Shown piece after piece: positions 37,410-49,770 of a stretch of 64,000 nt of DNA; positions within the stretch are counted from its first letter, which is position 1; each line of letters begins with the position of its first letter. The position numbers and the translations under genes were made by a program. The stretch is from Henckelia pumila. Lineage: Eukaryota > Streptophyta > Magnoliopsida > Lamiales > Gesneriaceae. The DNA is taken from NCBI RefSeq assembly GCF_033568475.1, contig NW_027331831.1:3906001-3970000 (forward strand), given 5' to 3'. Under the pieces are notes generated by a model, which did no database searches, was not told the DNA's origin, and saw nothing but the letters and a program-made list of their open reading frames with translations.

Positions 37410-38399
37410 AACCCCATAAGGATTTATCGGATTTAAAACAGTTTTTTTATAAGGAGTTTGATGTGGTGATATCTTATTCCTTCTTACCTGGTTCCTGCTA
37501 GATGTAAATTTTCCCCAACATGGAACTCACTATGTGGTTCTTCTGTTTTAACCACATATCTTGAAGGATTCCCTATGGGTTATTCACCCTCAGGCGAATT
37601 CATTTTCAGATCTATTACTTTAAGATTCGAAAATGAATCTGAAAGATCTTATAGATACTTGAGATTTAATCTTTCTAAAGTAGTCATCAGACAATGTTTT
37701 TTTTTATACTGTTTTTATAAGATTAATCATCATTTCATCATCAGTTAAAGGTTTTTGTACCATTTTGGTTTTACTTTTCTGATGTAACAAAGGTTCGGCA
37801 CCAAACGAGAATGGTAACCTTTTTCCTGTATTACCTTTTCTAGAACCAGAGGTGTGTTCTAGATTTATGAGTTGAGTTCCAAGAATTTCTTCAATCTGCG
37901 AGGTATTTCATACAGCTGATTGCTGTAATATTGTACCGTCTTTTGAATTTCTCTAAGATCTCCGGAGAGTTTAGAGGAATCTGGTGTAATTTCTAGAAAT
38001 TGAGAATTAGAAATCTTATTCTCTTCAAAGCGTATAAAAGACTCAAGTCTTTTTAAGTTTTATTGTAAAAAATCTATTTTAAATTGATTCACTTGTTTAT
38101 GATATTTCATATAAATGAAATCTTTCTGGTTCAAACTCTCGTTTGAATCCATATTTTGTTAAAAATCTCGTTCTCAACAAAAAAAAATTATGATTTAAAG
38201 AATAATATAAAGTCTGAGCCATAGAGAAATATTTAAACAAAATTTTAATATCGAATAGTATAAGAAATTTTTAGTTTATTGGACATATAAATAAAATATA
38301 CATATTATATAATTATCCCGTTCTCACCGGTTCTGAGAAGGCGTGACAGCGTGAGAGGAGCTCAGTCCGATTGGATCTTCGATCGTAAACATAATAACA

Positions 38400-41300
38400 A
38401 TGGCAACTTCATCTCCGGCCAAAACCGTCGGCGCCGACGGCGTCGCAGCGACGTCGACGCCGTTGAGCTCCAACTCTTCGAAAAACCTCCGCGGCCTCAA
38501 CAAACCCAAGTGCATCAAGTGCGGCAACGTCGCTCGCTCCAGGTTCTTTTTACCTCTCAATTTACTTTCTTTCTTTTCGTTTTGGTTTTTTCTCAAGGGG
38601 CACTATTTTTATTCCGTTAGATTGGTTGTTTTTCTGATGTCTTTCGTGGATAGTTGGTTATTCGGGTTAATTTCCAAACCTGAACCCTAATTAATCTCTA
38701 TCGTACTCAGAATTTGCATGTTGTTTGCACTTGTATAACCCAAATTGAAGGCGAAGAATGATATTGCATCAGTTTTTCCTTTCTTTCTTTCATTCATTCA
38801 TTCTCCCCCCACACTCCACCACCCCCCAACAAAAAAAAAAACTGTTTTTATATTTTGACAATTGAGAAGTTTGACATTTTAAGATAGAGACGGAAATGGG
38901 ATATAGGTGTTGGGAAGACTGATATATGCAGATAATTCAGTAAAATAAATCGTTTGGGGAAGTTGCTTTTCAAGACTAGTTCTGCATGAAAACTGTTGTT
39001 ATTGGAGTTTTTTTTTTAAAAAATAATTTAATTACCTGAATTGCCAACCTGCGCTAAAACCGTATCTTGGAAAAGGCAGCCGTCTGCTGATCAACTGAAT
39101 TTTCCTGAATGTCAATTCTCCATGAGTTGGCGAAATATATTCAAAGCCAATAAAGCATGGATCTCAATTCAAGGCCCTTTGAGGCTTAATCCCTTACGCA
39201 TTGACACGGGTAAAGGTACTTCACTTTGGTGAAGTGCGCACATTAATTATAAAGCCGTGTTTTTGGTGCACTTTTCATGCTCAAGACGTGTCTTAAGCTT
39301 GACGTAAATGTCAAGACTAGTTAATATAAAATAAAATGCAAGAAGGTGGTGCCTCTGCATGCCTCAACTTTAATCACACTCATTTTCTTCGTGCCCTTCA
39401 ATTGTTGCTTGTATAGTCGTATAGTTTGACCGATCGTTGCTTCTTTTGAGGGGCGGATGCAGGAATGAACCTCGCTTCGCGAAATTGAAAGTAGTGTCTT
39501 TGAATTCTAATGTCTGTCGCTCACAAAAAAAGCGCAATTTTCTGATCTAGGGTTGGAGTTTGCTTTGAATTTAATGCATATATTGATGAATTCCAGCTGA
39601 TCGGATCTAAAGAATTTTTACAAAATTCGTTTTTTTCAGAGGGCACATGCTCTGCGATTCCATGAAACACTGGGTTTAATTATCTTCCATATTTTTTATT
39701 GCATCCAATTATCTTTTTCTGTTTTCTAATTATGCTATACTAAACTGCAACTAACCTAATTTTCATCTCTCTGGACAAGTTATCAATTTACAGCTCTGAA
39801 ATTAAATAGTAAGGTTTGTATTTGTTGAAACAGATGCTACCGTGCGGAGTCCAAGGGCTTAATTATAGACTCGATGTTGTTTGTTCTGAACTTTTGAATG
39901 CCAAGGGAGTCACTTCACACGTGTTTCACGTATTTGGATTTTCTTTTATCCTAGTTGGAAATTGGAGGTTCTTCAATTAAACGAAAGTTGTTTAAAACAT
40001 CCTTCTGTGCTTTTTATTGATGCTAGTAGTGTGTGTCACAATTTCCTGTTATTATTCTCCTTGATTTCATCTATTAATTGGACTTGTTTATATGTCCACT
40101 TTAACATTCTTGGTGTGCTTGACATACTTGAATTTAGTGCATGATTGTCATTTATGATGATTTCAATTAATTATTCAGGTGTCCATACCAGTCGTGCAAA
40201 AGCTGTTGTGCAAAAGCTCAAAATCCTTGTCACATACACGGTGTGGTTCTTCTAGTCACTGTGGCATTTATTATTCAATATTCCCTCAAGTATTTTAAGA
40301 TAAAGAGTAAATTAAAGCATTTCACTCTCACCATTCTGATGACATTACTTTATATTGTGATCTCTATTATTGAATTTAAGATATGAAAGTGGAGTTCCCA
40401 AAATTTATGTTCTTTGTTGGCTGTGCATTATATTTTTCATGACCTCCTGCACTGGTGCAATCTGAATTCTCAAGCTTGAATTGTCCTCTGTTTTCAACGT
40501 CGTGTTAAGCTCCATTTTTTAGGCAAGCACATATGATTTTCAGTGTTGATGCCATGATAGGGGCCACAGGGTTTTTGTATGAGATATTGAGAGGGCAGTT
40601 TTTTTGACATGTTTATACATGCAATGACAGAAATTTGATTCATTCCAGCATGTAAAATGTGGGAGGTTTAAAATTTTAGACGAGGCTCTTGAATGAAGAA
40701 TAGATTATAGATATTGGTAACCGAAGTAAGGAAGCAATGGAACTATTTTTATTTCATCCACAACAGAACTATTTGCCCAATGATATAGTAGGTGTTTTTT
40801 CTCGGTCTTCTAGATTAGAAGCTTGTGGGTTCTGCATTTATTGACACTTTTCAGAAAGAAGATATGTGATGATTTATAGAATTTCAGTTGCTCGGAAGCC
40901 ATCCTAACTTTGATGGATTGGTGTATTAGTCAGAAGCTACAATAGCAATCAAGTTTTCAACTTATAGCAGTGGTGTAGAATATGGTCATCATTTGTTCTA
41001 AAAATGCACAATAGATTGCACTTATGACTGAAGAAAATAAATGCAGGTTAGATGCTAGTTTATGTTTCAAGGCTCTTACGAGTAAATCCACCTTAGAGAA
41101 GCCACCATGGCATTCTCTTCCAAAAATATTTTTTCGAGCTTGCACGTAAAATCAATTGTGGAAGACAAGCTTATGTTATATCGATCCTTTCTTGGTCAAA
41201 ATTACATATGCAATTGTGGTTGGTGCAGTTTTAAAAGGCAATTCATCATTCCCGGACAAGGTGCCTTCTTCCAGCTCTCCCCTATCAGACCAGCAACCAA

Positions 41301-43095
41301 CTGAAGTATCTCATTCAGGGTAAGCTTTTGGTACTTTCTGCATTCAATGAACTTGGTACGCTTCTGTTATTGGTTTCCCTTATAGGTTCCAAATCTATCA
41401 TTAGGAGAAATGGTTCAACATGGAATAAAGCTGTTCTTTATGCACATTTAACTTGATGATGATTAAATAGAACAGAATCTGATCTCCTGCAGGAGTTTGC
41501 TCGCTGATGATGTTTTGATTAATGATTGATTGTTTGGAGTGTTATTGTAAAATAATGAGTCTCAACACTACATAGTTTGATATGATGATGATTCAATTTT
41601 TTATGCACAAAAAGATACATTATTTCTTTTCCCTGGTTAGTTATGTTATCTCATGTCGAATTTATGCCTTTTCGAGCAAATTTTTACCTGCTGCCATTAC
41701 TTTTGTCCTGGTAGTTGGTACTTTCTCATATATCCTTCCAGGGATTGGTTTGATGTGCTTGGCATTAATTTCTATTTACTGCATTGACATTTTGGGAATG
41801 TCATGCAAAGATCTTCAATGTTGAGGGTGTCACTTTCTGATATCTGCAATTTATTATGCAGGAGACTTCGCCAACTTTCTAATAATTTTGCGCAGTTCAG
41901 TAATTTAAACGCTCCATTTCGATCTAGGAAGCCATTGACTCGAAAGGTGAAGATTGTACCAACCCTATGTTCCATCTGCTTTTTACATTAAATATCTGAT
42001 ATTTAATTAGCCTGAGTGAGAACTGAAAACCAGCGTTGGTTTCTTAGCATGGTCAAATATAGAATTACAAAAATAACCCTGTAAAATAGCAAAAACCATC
42101 ATTTAATTCTTTGAAAATAACAGTTTTAGAATTTCCATCAAAGTGTCATCTGACTGACTTTACTCATTTATTGCATGGGTGTGTTAGTGCTACCTGGTAG
42201 TCTCACCATGCAGCCTTCTAAAACTCTGTCTGCATATCCATTTTGTTCGCCCCATAGATATAGTTCAGTTAGTTTGATCATATTTCAAGTAAATACTTTA
42301 TAGTGAAATATAAATTTTAGTTTTCAAAAAATATATATATTAATTTTTTACACTAGCTCCTCCTAGGTTGCACATTTGCAACTAGTGTTTCCTAACAATA
42401 AAATTTGTCAGGATGCACAAGTCATAAATGAGTGGAGGTTCTTAAAGTTGAAAGAATTCAAAGACCGAGGTATGGAGACAGAAAATGAAGCTTTTGACCG
42501 CTACGCGCAAAATGCTGGTCTGTTAGGAGAGGTTTTCTCAATCAATTCTGAGCGTGATGACCAGATTCAAGAAGAGCAGCAATCTGAAGTAAACACAAGT
42601 TCTGAAGAAAATATTGAGAGGACAGTGAACGACTTGAAGTCGAAGCTCAGATCAGATCCAGTGAGAACTGAAAACGTTAGAAAGAAGATTCGTTACATCG
42701 TGGATCAAGGTTTGAATAAACTTGGAAAGCCTGAGTTAAGTGACGGTAGTGGTGACCTTGAGGTTTCTAAAGCCATCGACCCTGGTCAAGTTGATCAGGT
42801 TCCTGCGTCAAGTAATCTTATTGAGAAAATGAATCAAGTCCGAAATCAAGAAGATCTGAAAGCATGTTGGGAGACCGCGTCTCAGATGTACAGTTGGAGT
42901 AATAAGACTGGCTTAATAGAATCTGATGATTTTCCTATTCTTGCGGAACAGGATGGCAAATCTGATCCATCTCAAGACCGGCATCCTCCTCTCTATTCTC
43001 TGCCGAAGTGGGTAACTCCTGTTCATGTGGATCAAGAATCTCTTAGGAAGATCGATGCACAATTTTCTGCTCTTGAAAACATTGAAAATTTATAG
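38400..43095 (+). CDS. Plant Cys-rich zinc-finger-like protein of unknown function (5 exons, 354 aa)
   Basis: Exons 38400-38542, 40179-40240, 41229-41319, 41862-41946, 42412-43095. All introns are GT-AG, the frame is continuous, and the total is 1065 bp. Residues 1-32 are Ser/Thr/Ala-rich. A Cys cluster follows, spanning exons 1-2: C38-x2-C41-x7-C49-x4-C54-x2-CC(57-58)-x6-C65-x2-H68 (KPKCIKCGNVARSR, CPYQSCKSCCAKAQNPCHIH). It resembles the compact zinc-binding motif of LRP1/SHI-type proteins but is not the same family motif. The middle is Ser/Pro-rich; the C-terminal half is charged and probably helical (EWRFLKLKEFKDRG, VRKKIRYIVDQGL). Metal or nucleic-acid binding is inference. The promoter would lie in the 250 bp between the pararetrovirus start and 38400. 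Confidence 0.85.
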
Positions 43096-43393
43096 GTTTA
43101 GGTGCTTATCATGGGGTTAAGTTATGTTTTAATCAATGGACTCGGATTACAGAGATATGTGAAAGTGTATTCTAAACTTGTGCATGAAATGAAAAGCTAA
43201 ATAAGAACCGTAGTCATGATTTAGAAACTCAGTAATTGTAAGCCTTCTGCTGTTTTATTATGGTTGATAATAGAAACTCAGTGCAAAAGCATCCCTTGAA
43301 ATCTTTTAGAAAACGAAATACTTTCTATGTAAAATTTATTGTATTTATAACCTCGTGTTTTAAAAATCAACGCAAGTTTTTTTAACACGGGTT
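43096..43393 (+). other. 3' region of the Cys-rich gene
   Basis: AT-rich, probable 3' UTR. No precise poly(A) site was assigned. It ends where the duplicated block begins. Confidence 0.4.
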
Positions 43394-45098
43394 AAATCAT
43401 AAATGTGCTTGGATTTTAGAAATAAGAAAATATGTTGATCTATTAAAATATTTTTAGATGATTTTATACTTTTTTGTGCCTTGAAAGTTTCCCCAAAAAA
43501 TGAGAAAACGATTAAAAAAATAAATGAAAAGGTAATAGCTCAATTTAGTTGCATATTAGATTGTGGAAGTTGATTACATCACATCACACCGAGTAAATCT
43601 CTGGAAAAATTGTGGAAGTTGGTTCTCTACGCAAGAGATCTCAAACCCAATTTTCTATTTTTTTTTCATTCTCTATGCACTTAAATAGAGATTTGTATTA
43701 TCTATTATAAAAATCTTCTCCAGCTTATATTTTTTTAAATGTTATAAAACTCTCTATTTTTTCTATTTTTATTCTCAATCATAATAAATAATTACATAAT
43801 GTATTATAATACCAAGAGCCGACCTATCTTAATACGGTATGGTTCGGGGACGAACCAAGCAGAAGCTGGTGGGCATGTGACGCCCGGGGCTGAGGAGGCG
43901 GAGAGTGATCGCTGGTGCCAAGAGGTTGCACAGACAATGAGCGGCTCCTGATAGGCTTCTAGGTGGAGGGAGACATAAATGAACCGATCCCCGTGCCGGA
44001 ATGAGAGTGATTCAGAGACAATGTAGGTGTGAGACTACATAGTTGAGGATGACTTAAAAGATTTCATATGTACTACTCATATCAAGAAGGTGCATCTTCT
44101 TTTCGGGAGCTCATCACATAAGAACTCTAAAGTTAAGCGTGCTTGACTTGAGGCAATTTTAGGATGGGTAACCCTTGGAAAGTTTTTCAGTGTGCGTGCG
44201 AGTAAGGACATAAGCACGCTGAAAAGACTCGTCTTGATACAATGATCATAAATCATAAATGTGCTTGGATTTTAGAAATAAGAAAATATGTTGATCTATT
44301 AATATTTTTAGATGATTTTATACTTTTTTGTGCCTTGAAAGTTTCCCCAAAAAATGAGAAAACGATTAAAAAAATAAATGAAAAGGTAATAGCTCAATTT
44401 AGTTGCATACTAGATTGTGGAAGTTGATTACATCACATCACACCGAGTAAATCTCTGGAAAAATTGTGGAAGTTGGTTCTCTACGCAAGAGATCTCAAAC
44501 CCAATTTTCTATTTTTTTTCATTCTCTATGCACTTAAATAGAAATTTGTATTATCTATTATAAAAATCTTCTCCAGCTTATATTTTTTTAAATGTTATAA
44601 AACTCTCTATTTTTTCTATTTTTATTCTCAATCATAATAAATAATTACATAATGTATTATAATACCAAGAGCCGACCTATCTTAATACGGTATGGTTCGG
44701 GGACGAACCAAGCAGAAGCTGGTGGGCATGTGACGCCCGGGGCTGAGGAGGCGGAGAGTGATCGCTGGTGCCAAGAGGTTGCACAGACAATGAGCGGCTC
44801 CTGATAGGCTTCTAGGTGGAGGGAGACATAAATGAACCGATCCCCGTGCCGGAATGAGAGTGATTCAGAGACAGTGTAGGTGTGAGACTACATAGTTGAG
44901 GATGACTTAAAAGATTTCATATGTACTACTCATATCAAGAAGGTGCATCTTCTTTTCGGGAGCTCATCACATAAGAACTCTAAAGTTAAGCGTGCTTGAC
45001 TTGAGACAATTTTAGGATGGGTAACCCTTGGAAAGTTTCTCAGTGTGCGTGCGAGTAAGGACATAAGCACGCTGAAAAGACTCGTCTTGATACAATGA
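43394..45098 (+). repeat. Tandem segmental duplication, two copies of about 850 bp
   Basis: Copy 1 is 43394-44245 and copy 2 is 44250-45098, at an 856-bp offset. By eye there are only about seven or eight differences (e.g. agagattt/agaaattt, gacaatgt/gacagtgt, tttttcag/tttctcag), so the duplication is recent. Each copy includes an AT-rich left part and a GC-richer Cassandra-type LTR. Confidence 0.95.
43876..44244 (+). mobile_element. Cassandra-type TRIM LTR, copy 1 (3' end missing)
   Basis: Starts tgtgacgcccggggctgag and contains agcggctcctgataggcttc and ggtggagggag. Near 44115-44174 it has a 5S-rRNA-like stretch: agttaagcgtgcttgact (A-box) then aggatgggtaaccc (C-box). Cassandra LTRs are known to carry 5S sequence with Pol III promoter elements. 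Compared with copy 2 it lacks the final gacgttaca. Confidence 0.85.
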
Positions 45099-45107
45099 GA
45101 CGTTACA
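44729..45107 (+). mobile_element. Cassandra-type TRIM LTR, copy 2 (complete, 379 bp)
   Basis: Runs from tgtgacg to cgttaca, imperfect TG...CA inverted ends. It has the same 5S-like segment at about 44968-45026. No internal primer-binding site or partner LTR was recognised, so it looks like a solo LTR or remnant. Confidence 0.85.
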
Positions 45108-46840
45108 AATGATCGAATTAAGTTAACTTGAAATAAATTAAACATGCAAGCACATTAGAACATATAAAATTGCACAAAATAAATGCATTATCTTTTAAAA
45201 ATCAAGTCACATTTAATTGAGTTTTTTATAATATATTATGTACTTTTTATAAATAATTATTCGTTGCACAAGATAAATTCATTTTTTATATATAGTATGT
45301 AGATTCACAAAGAAATTTTGCAGGTAAACTATTTTTTTTCCTTTTCAACGGTTAATTAAAGGTAAGCTATAAGGTGATGTGATTATGGCAATTGAAGTCT
45401 TCCTCGCTTTATATATCTTTAAAATTTTGGCAGCACGATTTTTGATGGCACAGTTCCTTTTTTCCTTTATTTCACGTAATTTTGATTGTTTCGCAGAAAG
45501 TGGACTACCCATTGGCTTTAGATGTCCATGATTTTTGTTTGCGCTAATTAGAGTGAAGTCTAATTTTCTATTTTGATCTTGGATCATTTTCTGTTTGTTG
45601 GATTTTTCTCATTTTAATCATCAAACTATTAGTTGAGATGAGGAAGAAAAAAAGCTTGATTGGTCTGAAAGCTAGTGGAAGTAGCTCAACTTCAACTAAC
45701 AAAGATATCAAAATCACTGATGCTGAGGTAGATGATCTACCACTTTAGAAGTCATATAATACATGTGCATTTCTGTTTTTCAAATTTAGGTTAAGCTCAT
45801 ATTGGCTCCTGCAGGAACCATTAAATGTAGTAGAAAATATGTCTAAATCTGCACTGAAACAAGATAACCATCTTTTTATGATTGGGCTCTATTTGGATTT
45901 GGTTGTTAGAAAAAAATTTTGAAAATATATTTAAAATTGGAATATATGTTTAATATTAGTTTCATGAGAAGATAATTTATTATAGAGTTTGATTATCATG
46001 ATTATTTCAAGCACAAGTCTTGAGAAAGAGCATCACTGACTGTAATGTGATTTATTTGTTGTGCTCACACAGAAGGGTAGAAGTGTTGATTCAGGGAACT
46101 GTATTGCTTGGGTTAAGCATGAAAAATACTTGGTCTCTCGAAAATATCATAATTTAAAATATGATTCTCCAATTTGTTTTTAGTAGCTATCTGTACAACC
46201 ACAAAAAAATAGATCCGATTCGACTACGATAATCTGATACCACAATGCGAGGACATCATTAAACTTTCTAAATGAGGTAAGAACTTAGCTAAAATATTAT
46301 AGAACTTAGCTAAAGCATCATATCAATTGGCCCTGGCACCATTTCTTCTCTCATCTTAAACTCTCTAGACGTTTTTCGTTGTTTCAGGTGATTGGCACAT
46401 GTCGAACATTTTATAACTCCTGATCACTTTGATCAAAGTTCATAGCTAGAGATAAAAATCAAACTTGTGACCAAATGGATTGCGTCGGGGAATGTGTTCA
46501 GATGGGGAATGAGCATAGTGTTAGGAAAAATGTTTGTTTCTCTTGTGATTCATTTTATTTTAGTGGACTTAATATGTTATTTGAAGGTTTATATGAATTT
46601 TGTGTATCGAAATATTGGTTTTTAATACTTAAAATTGTTGTTATTGTTTTGATTGAGTACTTTGATAAATATTAATGATTTCTAATTTTATTAATTTTTA
46701 AGTTGGTTCTAACTATTGAATTTGTAATGGATTTATTTTATTATTCATGAATTGGTAATTTGAATGTGAATGAAGAAAAAAAAGAATCATGGAAATATAA
46801 ATTCAAGATTTTTATATACCATATTTTTAAAACATCCAAT
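45108..46840. other. Intergenic stretch
   Basis: AT-rich; no gene recognised. A 33-codon open stretch at 45640-45747 (basic, then Ser-rich, then acidic) has somewhat coding-like composition but no splice partners that I could find. Confidence 0.4.
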
Positions 46841-47148
46841 GATGACATTCATAAATGTCATTATAGATTTTATAGTGACATAATTTTTGTCATTATATCA
46901 ATTACTCATGACATCCATAAGTGTCATGATAAATTTTATAGTGACATTTTGTTGTCATTATATCAATTATTCGTGACATCAATATTGTGATTATTGCTAT
47001 AATATGGTGACACTAAAAAGTGTCATAAGTCTTTAGACGACATCACTATAGATGACATTTTTTTGAAATGTCACTATAGCCAAAATGTCATTATAAGTAA
47101 TGTATGTTGACACTTTTAAATGTCACTAAAAGGCTTTTTTCTTGTAAT
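46841..47148. mobile_element. CACTA-like terminal/subterminal fragment
   Basis: Many gtgacattt/aaatgtcac repeats in both orientations, then tgtcactaaaaggctttttt and cttgta at the right edge. Read backwards this is close to the CACTACAAGAAAAAAGCC-type end of plant CACTA elements. The last bases (att instead of gtg) are diverged and no left end was found. Confidence 0.55.
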
Positions 47149-47149
47149 T

Positions 47150-47262
47150 ACCAATGACATGTCACACACTTCATTGCAAGTTTAAAAGCCCATTATCCAT
47201 CAAACTTAACATTACTTTCACGGCCCATTACTCCACTTGGCCGAATGGATTAAGGTTTGTTT

Positions 47263-47302
<40 letters not shown>

Positions 47303-49040
47303 GCATCTACCAACAAGCCAAACAACAAACATGAACCTAATTTCTTTGGCAAAGGAGCAACTAATAAATTACGATTAAAAGAATTTAGATTCAATTGAAT
47401 ACACCAAAATATAATATAAGAACCCGATCGATTTTGTAAACTAGCGATGTCCACAAACTTGTTATATTTACTTACCAATGGCATGTCACGCATTTCGTTG
47501 CCATTTTAAAATCTCAACACCCATCAAACTTAACATTACTTTCACGGCCCATTATTCCACTTGTTCAATGGATTAAGGTTTGTTTCCATATATATGCATG
47601 TGTCTACCACAAACCCAAGCAGCAAACATGAACCTAATTTCTTTAGCAAAGGAGCACCTAATAAATTACGATTAAAAGAATTTATACTCAATGGAATACA
47701 CCAAACATATAATCTAAGTACTCGATCGATTTTTTAAACTAGCGATGCCCACAAACTTGTTATATTTACTTACCAATGACATGTCACACACTTCGTTGTC
47801 ATTTTAAAAGCCCATCACCCATCAAACTTAACATTACTTTCACGACCCATTACTCCACTTGGCCCAATGGATTAGAGTTTGTTTTCATATATATATACAT
47901 GCGTCTACCACCAACCCAAGCAACAAATATGAATCTAATTTCTTTGGCAAAGGAGCACCTAATAAATTACGATTAAAAGAATGTAGATTCAATGGAATAC
48001 ACCAAACATATAATCTAAAAACCCGATCGATTTTGTAAACTAACGATGTCTACAAACTTGTTATGTTTACTTATCAATGGCATGTCACACATTTCGTTGC
48101 CATTTTAAAAGCACACCACTCATCAAACTTAACATTACTTTCACGGCCCATTACTCCACTTGGCCCAATGGATTAGGATTTTTTTTCTCATATATATACA
48201 AGCGTCTAACACCAACCCAAGCAGCAAACATGAACCTAATTTCTATGGCAAAGAATCACCTAATAAATTACGATTAAAAAATGTAGACTCAATGGAATAC
48301 ACCAAACATATAATGTAAGAACCCGATCGATTTTGTAAACTAGCGATGTTTACAAACTTGTTATATTTACTTGCCAATGACATGTCACAACTTCGTTACC
48401 ATTTTAAAAACCCATCACCTATCAAACTTAACATTACTTTCACGGCCCATTACTTCACTTGGCCCAATGGAATATGATTTGTTTCCATATATATACATGC
48501 GTCTACACCAACCCAAGCAGCAAACATGAACCTAATTTCTTTGACAAAGGAGCACCTAATAAATTACGATTAAAATGATGTAGACCCAATTAAATACACC
48601 AAACATATAATCTAAGAACCTGATCGATTAAGCGATGTCCACAAACTTGTTATATTTACTTACCAATGGAAGTCACGCACTTCGTTGTCATTTTAAAATC
48701 CCATCACCCATCAAACTTAACATTTATTTCATTGCCCATTCTTCCACTTGGCCCAATGGATTAGAGTTTGTTTCCGTATATATACATGCGTCTACCACCA
48801 ACCCAAGAAGCAAGCACGAACCTAATTTCTTTGGCAAAGGAATATCTAATAAATGACGATTAAAAGAATGTAGACTCAATGGAATACACCAAAATATAAT
48901 CTAAGAACCCGATCAATTTTGTAAACTAGTGATATCCACAAACTTGTTATATTTACTTACCAATGGAATGTCACGCACTTCGTTGTCATTTTAAAAGCCC
49001 ATCACCCATCAAACTTAACATTATTTTCACGGCCCATTAT
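47150..49040. repeat. Satellite-like tandem array, about 300-bp unit (6 full + 1 partial)
   Basis: Units start with (a)ccaatgRcatgtcac at about 47150, 47474, 47772, 48073, 48373, 48662 and 48959, with spacings of 324, 298, 301, 300, 289 and 297. Each has cacggcccattactccactt, a short (TA)n that is expanded in unit 1, aaacatgaacctaatttct and gaacccgatcgattttgtaa. Open frames inside the units are repeats of each other and not a gene. Confidence 0.95.
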
Positions 49041-49518
49041 AGATTTTTTTTGTCAATGTTTTTAAAGCCGGACCAGACCGATCGGTTCGACTAGGAACCA
49101 TACGCGGGTTCGGTCTGAAGCAAGTCCAATAACCGTTTTCGTCAACACGCTCGGAATCGATCAAACTCGGTCAAGAACTGATCGGACCGGCCTTGAACCG
49201 ATAAACCGATTTAAAACCGTTTCGCCTATTTAACCTATTTTTAAAAATAAAAAATCAATGTTTTTAGTTTTTTTTAAAAAAATAAATTTTCTTATATTAA
49301 TTCCAAAAAATATATTTATTTCTTATTTTTATAAGTTTTATTTTTGGTTATATATACACGATTATTTGGTCTTAACGTTATTTTTAAAATTATATATTTT
49401 TTTTTTATAATTTGAGTTTATTTTGATTTATTATTTATTTATAAAATATATAAATAAGTAAATTCGATATTTTGATTTACATTTTTTAATTTTTATTTAA
49501 ATATATATATTTTTATTA
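49041..49518. other. Spacer with a possible MITE end
   Basis: 49055-49230 is rich in gaccggac/cggttcgg/aaccgat motifs like the subterminal part of hAT-type MITEs; the remainder is AT-rich. No gene seen. Confidence 0.35.
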
Positions 49519-49770
49519 TCTATACTATACTATCTTATAAAAGTTGAGAGTCCTTTAAAAACCGCTTTTCTTAGTCTAATATGCGGACACCATGTTTTCT
49601 TGATCATTTTACCCTTTGGCTTCACATATTCATATTTGTTTTCATCTAATATTTTATTCCTCATTCCCCCAATCTCACAATACTTTTCCACTTATTACCC
49701 TACTACCCACTCATGTCTTCTTCTACATTTTTTTAAAACAAATAAATTATATCAATTAACTAACCCGCTA
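49519..49770 (+). mobile_element. Possible Helitron 5' end
   Basis: TCTATACTATACTATCTTAT after an A, then aaagttgagagtc, resembles the 5' terminus of the Helitrons at 19602 and 27562. No hairpin plus CTRR-T end could be found, so the right border shown is arbitrary. Confidence 0.35.

Larger units (their letters stand above)
30770..38151 (-). mobile_element. Endogenous pararetrovirus (Caulimoviridae, florendovirus/petuvirus-like), defective
   Basis: An integrated, non-functional copy of a plant DNA pararetrovirus on the minus strand. Order from 38151 downward: polyprotein N-terminus (start near 38151), coat region with zinc knuckle, 30K-type movement domain, aspartic protease (YIDSGA), reverse transcriptase (YIDDII), RNase H, then a second ORF (start 33129) of unknown function, then a promoter/polyadenylation region (about 31045-30770). 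Many in-frame stops and frameshifts break every ORF, and a MITE interrupts the second ORF. No tRNA-Met primer site was found near 38150-38330, so the copy may be incomplete. Genus assignment is inference from overall similarity. Confidence 0.85.

Noticed and set aside
30640-38330. tRNA-Met primer-binding site of the pararetrovirus
   Set aside because: I looked for it around both ends and could not find it by eye.
39041-39232. 63-codon plus-strand frame in intron 1 of the Cys-rich gene
   Set aside because: No domain, and it is bypassed by the well-supported exon 1-2 join (38542/40179).
44100-44180. Functional 5S rRNA gene
   Set aside because: Only part of 5S matches and it sits inside a Cassandra-type LTR; the 5' half of 5S is absent.
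47154-48856. Series of similar 66-74-codon frames
   Set aside because: They are repeated copies of the same non-coding 300-bp array unit.
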